64,000 nucleotides of DNA from contig CM072522.1 of the NCBI GenBank assembly GCA_036898135.1, positions 31,797,775-31,861,774 of the forward strand, read 5' to 3'. Position 1 is the stretch's first letter; every line of letters begins with the position of its first letter. The translations under genes and the position numbers were made by a program. Below the pieces are notes generated by a model, which worked only from the letters and a program-made list of their open reading frames with translations, ran no database searches and was not told the DNA's origin. The DNA comes from Oncomelania hupensis. Taxonomy: Eukaryota > Mollusca > Gastropoda > Littorinimorpha > Pomatiopsidae. Shown one piece after another: positions 54,262-64,000 of the stretch.

Positions 54262-56196
54262 ATGGCGCAGCTGACGTTGCAAAGCGCCGCCAACCGCAGG
54301 AATCGTCAACCCGAGTTCGAGACGGTCAAGCTCAGGTTACCTTTCTTCGAGGATAAGGACGATCTCGAGACCTACCTGTGTCAGTTTGAGCGATTCGCCA
54401 AGGCACAAGAGTGGAACGAGGACACGTGGGCTATTCGCTTGGGGACCTTGTTGAAGGGGAAGGCGAGGGAAGTCTACGTCGGCCTGAACGAGGACGACTC
54501 TGCCGACTATGAGATACTGAAGGCAGCGTTGTTAGTACGTTTCAACCTGACGGCCGAGACGTATCGCAAGAAGTTTCGCCAGCTACGAAGGGAGCCACCG
54601 GAGACTTTCAAGCAGTATCTACGGAAGTCAGAGTTGTTCCTGGAGCGCTGGATGGGGCTTGCGAACAAGAAGGCCACGTACGGGGACTTGTTGGACTTGG
54701 TGCTGATGGAGCAGCTGGTCAACGGTTTGACGCCGGAACTGGTCACGTTCGTGCGCGAACGCAACCCAGCAACGGTGGAAGAAGCCGCGACGTTGGCGCA
54801 GCGGTACGTCGACGCCAGGGCCGGAACGAACCTACGTTTCCCAGGACGACAACCCTTTACACCCAAGGACAAGAACGAGGGTCGCAGGCCAGCGGGACCA
54901 CGACCCAACTCGCCTGACAAGCGGGAATGCTACAGTTGCGGCCAGAAGGGGCACCTGAAGAGGAATTGTCCGAAACGCAACGAGAGGGCTGGAGCAGCGT
55001 TGCGCGTCTTGGAGGAGGAGAAGGAGGCAGGCAAGAAGAGAGATTCTCAGTTCCGAAGCCAGGTGATAGTGGAAGGTGTTCCGCTGACGGTCATGAGGGA
55101 CACGGGAGCCGACCTGATATGCCTGCGGGAGGGAGAGGTTGCTAACCTTGACTATACGGGACGCACGCGTCGCGTCGGATTCGCCATTCGCCAGTTGTCC
55201 AAGTCACTGCCGACGGCGTGGGTGCAACTGGAGTCACCGTTCTACACCGGGAGAGTGGAGGTAGTAGTGGTACCAGACTTGACCTACCCAGTGGTGATCG
55301 GCAACTGGGCGAGGACGGAACGGCAACTCGACACAGCACTGCCGGTGTTCGCCGAGGGGGACGCGGAGTGTTGCGCAGTGCAGACTCGAGGACAAGCAGC
55401 CAAGGAGCAAGGCGCTGCGGAACCATTGGTGGTGGGGCCAAGCAAGAATATCGTCGCGACGCCGAAAGAGATTCGCCAACTGCAGTTGGGGGACAACGAG
55501 CTTGCGAGGGTGCGGCAGCTAGCGGACCGGAAGGCAGGAAAGGAGAAACGAGGCAAGGGGCAGGTGGCATTCGTCTGGAAGCGAGGCCTGTTGTACCGGG
55601 AGTACACAGGGCAAGACAGAGTGGATCACAGCCAGTTGGTGGTACCAACCAAGCTTCGGTCAGAAGTACTACGCATGGGGCACGACACGCCTATGGCTGG
55701 ACATCTGGGAGCCAAGCGGACTCAAGATCGAGTGTGGGCCGAGTTCTACTGGCCAGGGATGTGTCGCGACGTCAGGAGGTACTGTGCGTCATGCGATGTG
55801 TGCCAGCGGACAGCGCCGAAGAGGCGCGTCAGGAAAGGGCCTGTCCAAGTCGGCAAGAACAGGAAGTTGTACCACGCGAACTTGCTGAAGCGCTACGTGG
55901 AACGCAGAGCGGAACCAGAAACGACGGTGGCAGTGGTGATTGACCAGGCTGAAACGGAGGGAGCAACGGACATCAGCTATCAGGGCACCGTACCACTGAT
56001 ACCGCTACGAGCGAGCGAAGGACCAGGGGACGTACAGATAGACCCGACATTGTCTGCACTCCATCAGAGCCAACTACGGGAAGTGTGTCATCTGTATGCC
56101 AGTCAGCTGACGGATCTACCCCAGCGCACCAACCTGGACGAGTGCGAGGTGGTGTTGACCGACGACAACCCTGTTCGTATACGACAGCATCCGTAA
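54262..56196 (+). pseudogene. Gypsy B capsid, zinc knuckle, protease, integrase remnant
   Basis: 644 codons. Capsid with FERFAKAQEWNEDTWAIRLG and SCAN-like YRKKFRQLRREPPETFKQYL/LVLMEQLVNGL; zinc knuckle CYSCGQKGHLKRNC; protease RDTGADLICL; then the integrase HHCC domain (GHDTPMAGHLG..., CASCDVCQ). The frame jumps without a break from KGPVQ to GKNRKLYHANLLKRYVERR, which in element A lies about 270 residues further on. The whole catalytic core is therefore missing in frame. It ends at TAA 56194-56196, where C has a Leu codon; the same frame continues into RT. Confidence 0.9.
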
Positions 56197-57441
56197 CCAT
56201 TTTCACAGATGGAAGTCATCAAGGGTGAAGTGGAATCGATGCTGGAGTTGGGGGTTATCGAACCCTGCACATCGCCGTACAGCGCACCGATCGTGTTGGT
56301 GAAGAAGAAGAGTGGGGAGGTACGATTCTGCATCGACTACCGGGGGTTGAACAAGGTGGTCAAGTTCGACGCAGAACCACTACCGGACATCGAGTACTTG
56401 TTCGCCAAGCTAGGGAAGGCCAAGTACCTAAGCAAGCTGGACCTGACAAAGGGGTACTGGCAGATACCAGTCAAGCAGGAAGACCGGGACAAGACGGCGT
56501 TTACGACGCCGCAGGGCAAATTCAGATGGACCACGATGCCGTTCGGTTTGAAGACTGCAGGGGTGACTTTCTCGCGCATGATGAGGAAGCTGCTACAACC
56601 ACTACACCGAGCTGATGTCGACAATTTCATGGACGATGTCATGATCGCAACGGAAACGTGGGAGCAGCATCTGCAAGCGCTGAGAGCCGTGTTCCAAAGG
56701 CTGCAGGAAGTACATCTCGCCGCCAGACCAAGCAAGTGTTTCCTAGGGTACACAGAGCTGAGTTACCTAGACCATCAAGTGGGAGATGGAGCGATGAAGC
56801 CGGAACGAGACAAGTTGGACAAGGTACGCCGAACGTGTCCACCGACAACCAAGAAGCAAGTCCGAGCGTTCTTGGGGTTGTGTGGGTACTACAGAAGATT
56901 CGTGCCACATTTCGCTGAGAGAGCACTACCGCTAACCAACCTGACGAAGGGAGGGAAGAAGGGAGAGGTCAGCTGGACGGACGATTGTCAGAAAGCTTTC
57001 GACGATTTGAAGGGAGCGCTGACCAGTGAGCCAGTAGTGAAACTGCCAGACCTGGACAAGGAGTTCATCCTGAGGACAGACGCATCCGAGCTTGGGTTAG
57101 GAGCCGCGCTGTTGCAGGAAACCGGTGAGGGTGTGCAACCAGTGGGATTTGCCAGCAAGAAGCTACTGCCAGCAGAACGAAACTACTCCACCATCGAGAA
57201 GGAGTGTTTGGCAGTTGTGTGGGCAGTCCAACGGTTCGAACCGTATCTGTTTGGACGACACTTCTGGCTGGAGACCGACCATCGACCGCTGCAGTACCTG
57301 CAGAGGACGCACCTCAACAGTGCCAGACTCACCCGATGGGCGATGCAACTGCAGGCATACGTGTTCACTGTCCGACCGATCCCAGGAAGAGACAACCTGG
57401 AGGCAGATTTCCTCAGCAGATCTGACCCTGTGGAAGGTTAA
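56197..57441 (+). CDS. Gypsy B reverse transcriptase and RNase H
   Basis: 414 codons after the in-frame TAA (410 from ATG 56209). RT blocks: ELGVIEPCTSPYSAPIVLV, RFCIDYRGLNK, YLSKLDLTKGYWQIPV, TTMPFGLKTAGVTFSRMM, catalytic FMDDVMIA (about 56630-56650), RPSKCFLG; connection FLGLCGYYRRFVPHF; RNase H with RTDASELGLGAAL, YSTIEKECLAVVWAV, LETDHRPLQYL and GRDNLEADFLSR, i.e. all expected acidic residues. No frameshift seen. It would normally be made as part of the gag-pol polyprotein. It depends on readthrough of 56194 or an internal start, and on integrase from elsewhere. Confidence 0.9.
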   Translation, partial: PFSQMEVIKGEVESMLELGVIEPCTSPYSAPIVLVKKKSGEVRFCIDYRGLNKVVKFDAEPLPDIEYLFAKLGKAKYLSKLDLTKGYWQIPVKQEDRDKTAFTTPQGKFRWTTMPFGLKTAGVTFSRMMRKLLQPLHRADVDNFMDDVMIATETWEQHLQALRAVFQRLQEVHLAARPSKCFLGYTELSYLDHQVGDGAMKPERDKLDKVRRTCPPTTKKQVRAFLGLCGYYRRFVPHFAERALPLTNLTKGGKKGEVSWTDDCQKAFDDLKGALTSEPVVKLPDLDKEFILRTDASELGLGAALLQETGEGVQPVGFASKKLLPAERNYSTIEKECLAVVWAVQRFEPYLFGRHFWLETDHRPLQYLQRTHLNSARLTRWAMQLQAYVFTVRPIPGRDNLEADFLSRSDPVEG

Positions 57442-57480
57442 GTTTGGAACTCTCCGTAGGTTCGTCTTGGGAGGGGTGTG

Positions 57481-59279
57481 TGTCACAGGGCAGTCTGTGG
57501 TGGAAACAGGTCAGTCTGTGGTGGAAGAGCAGCAGGGGTTGGGGGTGTGTAATTGCAAGTTGCGATGTGTTTGATTGCAATAGCCGAAAGCGTGCGGAAC
57601 GTGACATAGCATTGCACAGTGGTTAGGGCATTAGGAAAAGTACTCACTTCTTGGCAGAACGGTTTTGAGGGAGCTACAGGAGAGACGTATTGTCTAGTGC
57701 TCTGTGTTTTCTGTGGTGTAGGGAGACGGTTATCGATGAATTATGGTAACCAGTCTGGGAAAATACTAGTTGAAAAGGTTGCTGGTTTCTATGGTGGTAG
57801 TACTCGGTGTGGAGTATTGTTATAGAAAAGCAAAGTTGTGGTAGTTAGCGTGAGGTATTGTCCGCTAGGAAAACTACGCACTACAGATTTACCCTACGCG
57901 GAGTTTACTCGTAGGAGTGTGGTGGAAAGGGCTACGGGTAGCAACTACATTCGAACCGGCTGGGTGAGTGCAGGAGGTTTATTTTCCTTGCTGTTTCCGG
58001 GAACCTAGTGCTGGCTATGGGGTGTGGGTATGAGAGGTGTGTGTGAGGAAGGAAGAGAGGGTGAGAGTGGTTGCACGGTGGAAAGGCAGAGGGAAGGAGA
58101 ATGAAGGTGAGGAAGGAGGAGAGGATGAAAGTGGTTGCTGTTGTTGTTGTGGTTGCCTGATGTGGATAATGTGATGATGTTTATATGTATTCATTTGCAG
58201 CTATGCTCATCATTTCGCTGCATTCTATAATTTCATTGTGTTATTACGGGATGTTTCATTGGGATAGAGACAATAATAGCAAAGGGAAGTAAACGCGTAG
58301 TCAACAGGGAAAGCAGACAGCAGTTGTGTCCCCTCGAGCATCGAAAGGAAGTTGTGAGAGAGAGGGGGGGGGAGAGTGTGTGCAGAGGGGGGGGACAGAG
58401 TTGAGCAAGCAGGATATTGACAATGCAACAAGCATGTTACAGGTTCGACATCGACTGATTGGGTTCGACGTCGATCGACGACGTGCAACATCGTCGACAG
58501 CACGCGATCAAGTGGATCGACCATCCTCACCGCCATCTTTGTTGTCTACGTTATCATCATTTTGTCCTCACCACCTCACCGTCACCTACATCGTCATCTA
58601 CCCTCAACCCCACCACTTCCGTTGGTGATTGGTGTCGTGGATGATCGGAGCTTGGCCTCGACGTCGCATGAAAGCTGTCTGGAGGAGTACCGCTGAGCGA
58701 CGTCGACGGTGGCAAGACTGCCGTGACTGCTGTGTCACCGTCACCATCATCATCATCACCGTCAGAGGCGGGTCGAAGCGGTGGCGCCACCACGTATCAT
58801 CATCATCGGCACGTGCAACGACTACAGCTACAAGCAGGGGTGGATTTCTAGCAGCGGGAATTCGTAGACCGTCACGCTGCAAGGAGGCATCGAGGACTAC
58901 ATCCAGTCAGGTGGACTCTTTCCATGTTGTCCTCCTCCTATGCACTTGACCCCCCTCTTGTAGTAGTACGTGCGAACGGACGTTGGCTACGCAGGATTCG
59001 TTACGCGGACTGGGTTGGCTAGCAACCATCGATCATTCACTGACGTGTCATTTCATTGTACCATTGATTGTTCATCATCTTTATTTTTCTTTTCATGTAT
59101 AAATGTTGTATGTGTATGAGTGTGTGGCTTGAATGAATAAATAGGTTGGAAGTTGTATATCTACTTGTTGTGTTATTCATCACTTCACGGCTGTGGGAAA
59201 TCGTCATCCTGTCTGGGCTGTCTGCGTGTGAAAGTTGTTTGTTTGTGGCGTCTGCTTGGACGGGGTCGTGGCGGTGACA
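57481..59279 (+). repeat. Gypsy B 3' LTR
   Basis: Intact 1799-bp LTR. It shows the unoccupied target of element A near 58505-58520 (GCGATCAAGTGGATCG). An AATGAATAAATAGG word (59132-59145) is a likely poly-A signal. Confidence 0.95.
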
Positions 59280-59284
59280 GTGGG

Positions 59285-59478
59285 TAAGGAGGTGGGGAAT
59301 GGGAATGGCGTTCCATGGCGAACAAGCTGGCGAGCAAGTCCATGCTGTTGTTAATTTGCTGAAAAGACGAGCATGGAGCATAAAAAATAAAAAAGAAAGA
59401 CTGCATCATCTTATGCAAGAGCAGCTGACACAAACAGCCCCAGACATCATTGTCACACCAGAAAAGAAGGCAAAATAA
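59285..59478 (+). pseudogene. transposase-like gene, displaced C-terminal segment
   Basis: Right-hand side of the Gypsy B target. Reading on from the frame present at 45823-45874 through a single copy of GTGGG, 65 codons stay open to TAA at 59476-59478, with an AATAAA overlapping the stop (59474-59479). The segment contains WGMGMAFHGEQAGEQVHAVV; the GEQ.GE..H pattern is a candidate for the third acidic catalytic residue. This confirms that B inserted within the coding sequence. Confidence 0.7.
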
Positions 59479-60289
59479 ATCTTCTCACTTGAACTTTAAC
59501 GAAAAGTTACGGTTTCAAACTTGACAAAATAGCATCAGTCATCATTTTATTTAACGGCAGTACATGTAGTGGCGGTAGTTTCACAAATGAGATAACAGAA
59601 AACTAATAGTAGGCGTTCCGTGACTAACAGACATTATCATGGGTTCATCAGCAACAACAGCCAGAGTTGTAGTACTACTAGCCATTCGCAATTAGCACCT
59701 TTTGCTTGTAGTGAGGTATGTGTGCATTATATAAATTCTCGTATTAGTAGTAATAGTAGATGGGGGTAGTAGTAGTGGTAATAGTTGTAGTGAATGTTGT
59801 AGCAGAAGTTGTTTGTCATAGTGAAGTATGGAATATGAAAATGGATAAAACATCTGTATCTGCATTCTGATGGAGAAATTCGCCATATGTTTTGGAATGT
59901 CCTCAACCATGCTTACTGCACTGTCCTGTATCTATCAAAACAATTAGAAAACACAGACAACTGCATTTCTGAACTACCTGACCTGGCTGGAACACTGCTT
60001 TGAATGAATGTCATAAGACATAAGACATAAGATTCTTTATTCGCTTCAAATGTAACACACAGAAGAATTTGCTTTGCGCGTCTGGGAATGGCATAAATCA
60101 TTAAAAGTAACAATTAAAAACACAATTGGTCCCGACATCTGTGAATATCTCGGGACCTAAAAACAATTTCTTCATTCACTCACATCCACAAAGCATCAGC
60201 GAACCGCACACAAATTTTGTCAGGAAACAAAACAAAAAAGCAGACTACCAAAATAAGGAAAGAAAACAACAAAAAAGCATGCGCTCACA

Positions 60290-60333
60290 CATACACACAC
60301 ACGCACACGCACACACACACACACACACACACA
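60290..60333. repeat. (CA)n microsatellite
   Basis: ACACAC tract with a few GC interruptions. Confidence 0.9.
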
Positions 60334-61531
60334 GAGGGTGCATCCAGCTGCACAACCCCTCACGCATGCCACGTTCATAACTAAATAATATAGGCCTATT
60401 GTATGGTGTAGTTATGACATATAATTATAAAGGAGATACAGATCCAAGAAATAGAGTTAGTGATTTTAGCAGTCTAAGGGGAATCGGAATCATGCTGTGT
60501 CGCTGCCAGGTGTGACAAAATAAAGCTGTGAAAAGTGAAGTTACACACTGGATTACTTGGAATACTATTACTGGATGTACAAGTACCAGGAGGGATGAGA
60601 ATGCTGAAATTCCACAAAGGAGGATATGTCATTGTTTGTTTTCCTACTAAGGAAGTTATTCTACATTGATGGCGCTTACCGTAAAAGCAGGTCATGAAGA
60701 AAGGTAATGTTAGGGTGGGAAGATTGTTTTGTAGACAAATAGGCCTGAAAGGCTCGCCGATGGGATAAGGTTGGGGGTAGGAGAATGATTCAATTAAAAT
60801 AACTCAGGTTTACACATTATACATTTCTCATACATTTCTTATACATGTCAGTTGTCAACTGGCTTCAGGAAGTCTCTCAAGACATTTTCTTTAAAACATT
60901 ATGCTGAACTCGGTCCTACCTACCTGCATAATTATAGTAGCGTGTATACATTCGAACTTTTTAAACATATGATGGCCACTCTCTTGTTCCTTCTCAAGCG
61001 CAATGGATACCTGCACTAGCACTTCATCATCACCACCATCGTAATTGTGAGTACTATTTATTTATTCACACAAACAAGACACGAGCAAAACACCTTCTTA
61101 GAAACACTTTTTGTCTGTCTGTGTATTTGTTCATATTTTTCTCACATGCACATAAAATGCTAATGCATGATCGATTTTGCTTATTATTGGTCTTTGTCCT
61201 GCATGGATCATGAAATGATTGTAAACTTTGTATGTGTTTTGTTTTCAATAGGCCTAATCAGTATTTCTTTAATTTCTTTATCATCTTTGTAGCGTTTGTG
61301 AATTCCGCATTATTGTATTTTATCCGTTTTCTGATTTATTCTACTTGTAACTTTATGTGTTTATCATGTTCAAGCGTGCCTTGTATCATCCGCAGGCTTG
61401 TTTTTTCTTCTTTAAAAAAGAAAAGAAAAGAAAACTGCATGTGTGCCTGCTTGCAAGAGTTTACTTTTGTCTAGTTATTTGTCAAGGATTCTGAATTCAT
61501 TTTGATTCCTATATAGTGGCTTGTGTATTAT

Positions 61532-61752
61532 TTTTTCTGGCCTTTCCCTACTTTTTCCATCGTTTCTCCATATCCCTCTTTCTTCCTTTCTCTCCCTCTC
61601 TTCATTCCGTTCCCTTCCTCTCCTTCCAACTTTCCTTCCCTCTCTTTCTTCCTTTCTCTCCCTTCCTCTCTCTCCCTCTTTATTCCCTTGTCTTCCCCTC
61701 TTTCTTCCTTTCTCTTCCTCTTTTTCTTTCTTTCCCCTCCCCTTCTTTTTCT
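61532..61752. repeat. 220-bp polypyrimidine tract
   Basis: Plus strand is almost only C and T (TTTCC, CTCCC and TTCCTTTCTCTCCC words, repeated imperfectly). All three plus frames are open through it, as expected from composition. Confidence 0.9.
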
Positions 61753-62270
61753 TATCGTACTTCTAGCTAGGCCTCGCGCGCAGCATGCTTGCGAGAAAGC
61801 GATTTAGTTATATCCTATATGTGCGTGCCTGTACTTTTGGGAAAGGAGGGATCACAATGCTGGGGACATTTCAACAGCGAATATATTTATAGCTGGGAAC
61901 CTAGAAGCTGCCTCCGAGCTGCTGTGGGAATTGTAGTTATATGAAATTTAATTGATTGTTGCTATTGTTGCATATTGTTGTGGGCATTTTGTTTGTGTAC
62001 AGTTCTGGGGTTTTCAGGTTAGACAGAAGGGGGGGGGGAATGGAGAGGGGCAATTGTTCAGTAAATACTGGGTTGTTGGTCTAGATAGGGGTTGAGGGTG
62101 GTTTAGATTCCCATTATCCTGTGAGTGTGTGCGTTTGTTGTTGAATAAAAGAGTGTGATTGTACATCTGGCATTTTGCGTTAGTTTCTTTTGTTTGAGTT
62201 TTTATCCCCTCACTCGCTGTTTGAGCTGAAAGTCGCGGAACCAACTCGGGTGACGTGACACGCGGTCCTT

Positions 62271-62566
62271 GGTGACCCGGGCGATGACCGACCCGGTATG
62301 GAGTATCGGTTCTATTCATATCATGGTGTGTCTAGGGCAAGAAAAGCCTGGCGGGGCCTAGTCCTCTCCAGGCTATTGGCCACAGCCTTGGCCCCGAGCA
62401 TGTGGCCGTTGAACCTAGAGTAACCTGGGGTTTCTCTGCCCTGTCCGGTGACTTCTCTGTAGAAGACTTTCGCCCAGTGATGCCGTGCTTACATTACTGC
62501 TGTTAGTCGCCTCTAACAAAACGCCAGGAAACGTTGTGTCTATTCTATTCAGTGCCCGAACCAATA
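62271..62566 (-). mobile_element. RTE-like LINE leader fragment
   Basis: Reverse complement matches the 5' leader of LINE b (19111-19430): shared GGGCACTGAATAGAATAGAC, GGCGACTAACAG, CATCACTGGGCGAAAGTCTT and GCCAACAGCCTGGAGAGG-like words. Truncated before the endonuclease. Confidence 0.85.
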
Positions 62567-62899
62567 GAGCATCAACACTCATTGACATAAACATTGTCAC
62601 ACAACCCAGGATGCAAACTATTAAGAAATAAAATCATTGCGACAATAACATTTGAACTGTAATATAAATAACATGTGACCAAATGTCTTATATTTACAGA
62701 GCTTACCGACACTTTGCACTTGTAAAGTGCCTGCGCCCACTGCCTCTGGAAGTCCTGGGACCTGTTTGTTTAACCAAAGAAGAGTGAATTAGACGGTGGT
62801 AGACGAGGAAGGCCTACGACAATATACAGTCACAGTATGAACATAACACCTTGGTCTTTTATACCTAAAAGATCAAATCGTATTCAGATGTGACCAAAA

Positions 62900-64000
62900 A
62901 GATAATAATACAGTATCGGAAACCGTCGATCATCCCTGAAATTTTGGACCTGTGTGACAAAGGAAGAGAGATGAAAAATAAAAAGAACACCTCACAGGGA
63001 GCTGGTGCCTACCGAAAAATCAACAGTGACATCCGGAAAGGCATGCACACGGCAAAGCAGAACTGGATAGAAGATCAATGCCAGGAAATAGATACAGTCT
63101 GAACAAGAACAACAGCAAGAAGGCCTACGAGACTGTGAAGCGGCTGACAAGTGTTAAACAGCCCAAGGTCTCCACGATCCAAAGCACGTCTGATACGTAC
63201 ATGCAGGATTCAGGTCAGGGCGAGAAATACCTACAGCACCAACAACATATATATCATGTGTTGTTAGACTTCAAGAAAGCGTTTGACCGAGTCTGGCTTG
63301 CAGCTCTGTGGGTAACCATGAGAATGTATATCATCAGCCCAACAGCGCCATCCGGAACTGGGTTAGAAGAATTGGCGTGCGGCAAGAATGCCTACTCTCT
63401 CCAACACTCTTCAACATCTTCCTGGAGCGCATCATGTACGATTCCTATGCAGACCACAAAGGAAGCGTCAGCATAGGTGGTTGAGCAATCTCCAACCTTC
63501 GTTTTGCGGATGACATTGATGGATTGCATGGAGAGGAAAAAGAACTTGAACAGCTAGTACAGAGGCTTGACACTACCTCCAGAGCCTTTGGAATGGATAT
63601 AAGTACAGAGAATACCAAAATGATGACCAACAACACCAATGGCATCAACACGGACATTAAAGTCCAAAGCCAATCCCTCAACACGGTGCATAGCTTGAAA
63701 TATTGTATCAGACAATAGGTCCCGACAGGAGACAGGAACACCACTCCAGGATCGCGCAAACAACTGATGGCCCATTTGGAAAGACAAGGCCATCAGTCTA
63801 CACGTCAATTTGAGGCTGCTGTATTCACTTGTTATCTCCATCTTCCTATATACTTGCGAAATATGGACCCTCACAGCAGATCTACAACGAAGAATATAAA
63901 GCATGGAGATGAAGTGCTACATAAGACTTCTGGATATTTCATATACCCAGCACATCACCAACGATGAGGTCCGACAGACCATCACGCAAGCCATTGAACA
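62900..64000 (+). pseudogene. RTE-like LINE fragment running off the right edge
   Basis: Plus-strand pieces: KPSIIPEILDLCDKGREM, NSDIRKGMHTAKQNWIEDQC, LQHQQHIYHVLLDFKKAFDR, a damaged GVRQ block near 63370, ISNLRFADDIDGLHGEEKE after a TGA (63482-63484), and the C-terminal YLRNMDPHSRS / CYIRLLDIS region. Compared with LINE b, most of the RT N-terminus between about 63200 and 63230 is deleted. Many frame changes. The element continues beyond 64000. Confidence 0.85.

Larger units (their letters stand above)
45875..59279 (+). mobile_element. Gypsy element B (family B/C), split by element A
   Basis: TSD GTGGG (45870-45874 and 59280-59284). The 5' LTR is 45875-46910 plus 52498-53262 (1801 bp) and the 3' LTR is 57481-59279 (1799 bp). 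LTR ends are TGTCACAGGG...GGTGACA. The primer-binding site TGGTGGAGATGCAGGG (53265-53280) fits tRNA-Ala. The polypurine tract is about 57469-57480. The LTRs differ by roughly 2 percent by eye. Gene order is gag, protease, integrase zinc domain, RT, RNase H. Confidence 0.95.
59479..62270. other. 3' flank with simple repeats, no gene seen
   Basis: Contains a CATAAGACATAAGACATAAG-type start of a possible reversed LINE/SINE tail (60009-60110), a (CA)n tract (about 60290-60333), and a long pyrimidine tract (61532-61752). Open frames are short or low complexity. No RNA gene seen. Confidence 0.5.

Noticed and set aside
53796..54293. Minus-strand 165-codon frame with Leu-Ser repeats
   Set aside because: Shadow of the (GA)n tract and of gag on the other strand.
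61516..61807. Three overlapping plus-strand open frames with apparent hydrophobic Phe/Leu/Ser protein
   Set aside because: Composition artefact of a pure pyrimidine tract.

Overview
This is a eukaryotic, intron-style genome window made almost entirely of transposable elements. The best guess is an invertebrate and probably a mollusc. That rests on one gene resembling RAG1-N/Chapaev-type transposases described from sea slugs, on RTE-like and RNase H-bearing LINEs, and on Gypsy elements with a Gmr1-like domain order. No bacterial operons, rRNA genes, tRNA genes or CRISPR arrays are visible. Species assignment is inference only.

Left part (1-17,950): two minisatellites, a decayed RNase H-bearing LINE (about 840-3760), two copies of a ~560-bp dispersed repeat, a solo Gypsy LTR (6181-6866), LINE fragments, a 63-bp minisatellite split by a 1.5-kb LTR (12333-13847), and the one convincing host-like coding region: a 570-residue ankyrin-repeat protein on the minus strand (15854-17566).

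Middle part (17,953-36,295) is a five-level nest that can be read from its target-site duplications (TSDs). An RTE-like LINE (minus) is split by a TIR-bounded DNA element (18215-34160, TSD CACT). That element contains a second RTE-like LINE (plus, 19111-33632), which is split by Gypsy element C (19834-31002, TSD CAGGC). Gypsy C is in turn split by Gypsy element A2 (20438-25558, minus, TSD CCCGT). A third RTE-like LINE (36296-40686, minus) follows and holds a CR1/L2-like LINE (38110-39541), which holds a solo LTR (38608-39235, TSD GAATG).

Right part (41,087-64,000): another solo LTR, then a transposase-like gene (43325-45869). Its N-terminal zinc-binding segment resembles RAG1 and its body carries a DDE-like layout. 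It is interrupted by Gypsy element B (45875-59279, TSD GTGGG), whose own 5' LTR is split by Gypsy element A (46911-52492, TSD AAGTG). The last 65 codons of the interrupted gene reappear at 59285-59478. The window ends in simple repeats and RTE-like fragments.

The Gypsy elements form two families. Both place the integrase segment before the reverse transcriptase. Family A (A, A2, three solo LTRs) keeps the integrase but has lost the RT catalytic core and RNase H. Family B/C has lost the integrase core; copy B keeps an intact-looking RT and RNase H. Each family lacks what the other keeps, which suggests, without proving, mutual trans-mobilisation. Family A leaders carry a 15-bp tandem repeat that spells perfect heat-shock elements just upstream of gag.
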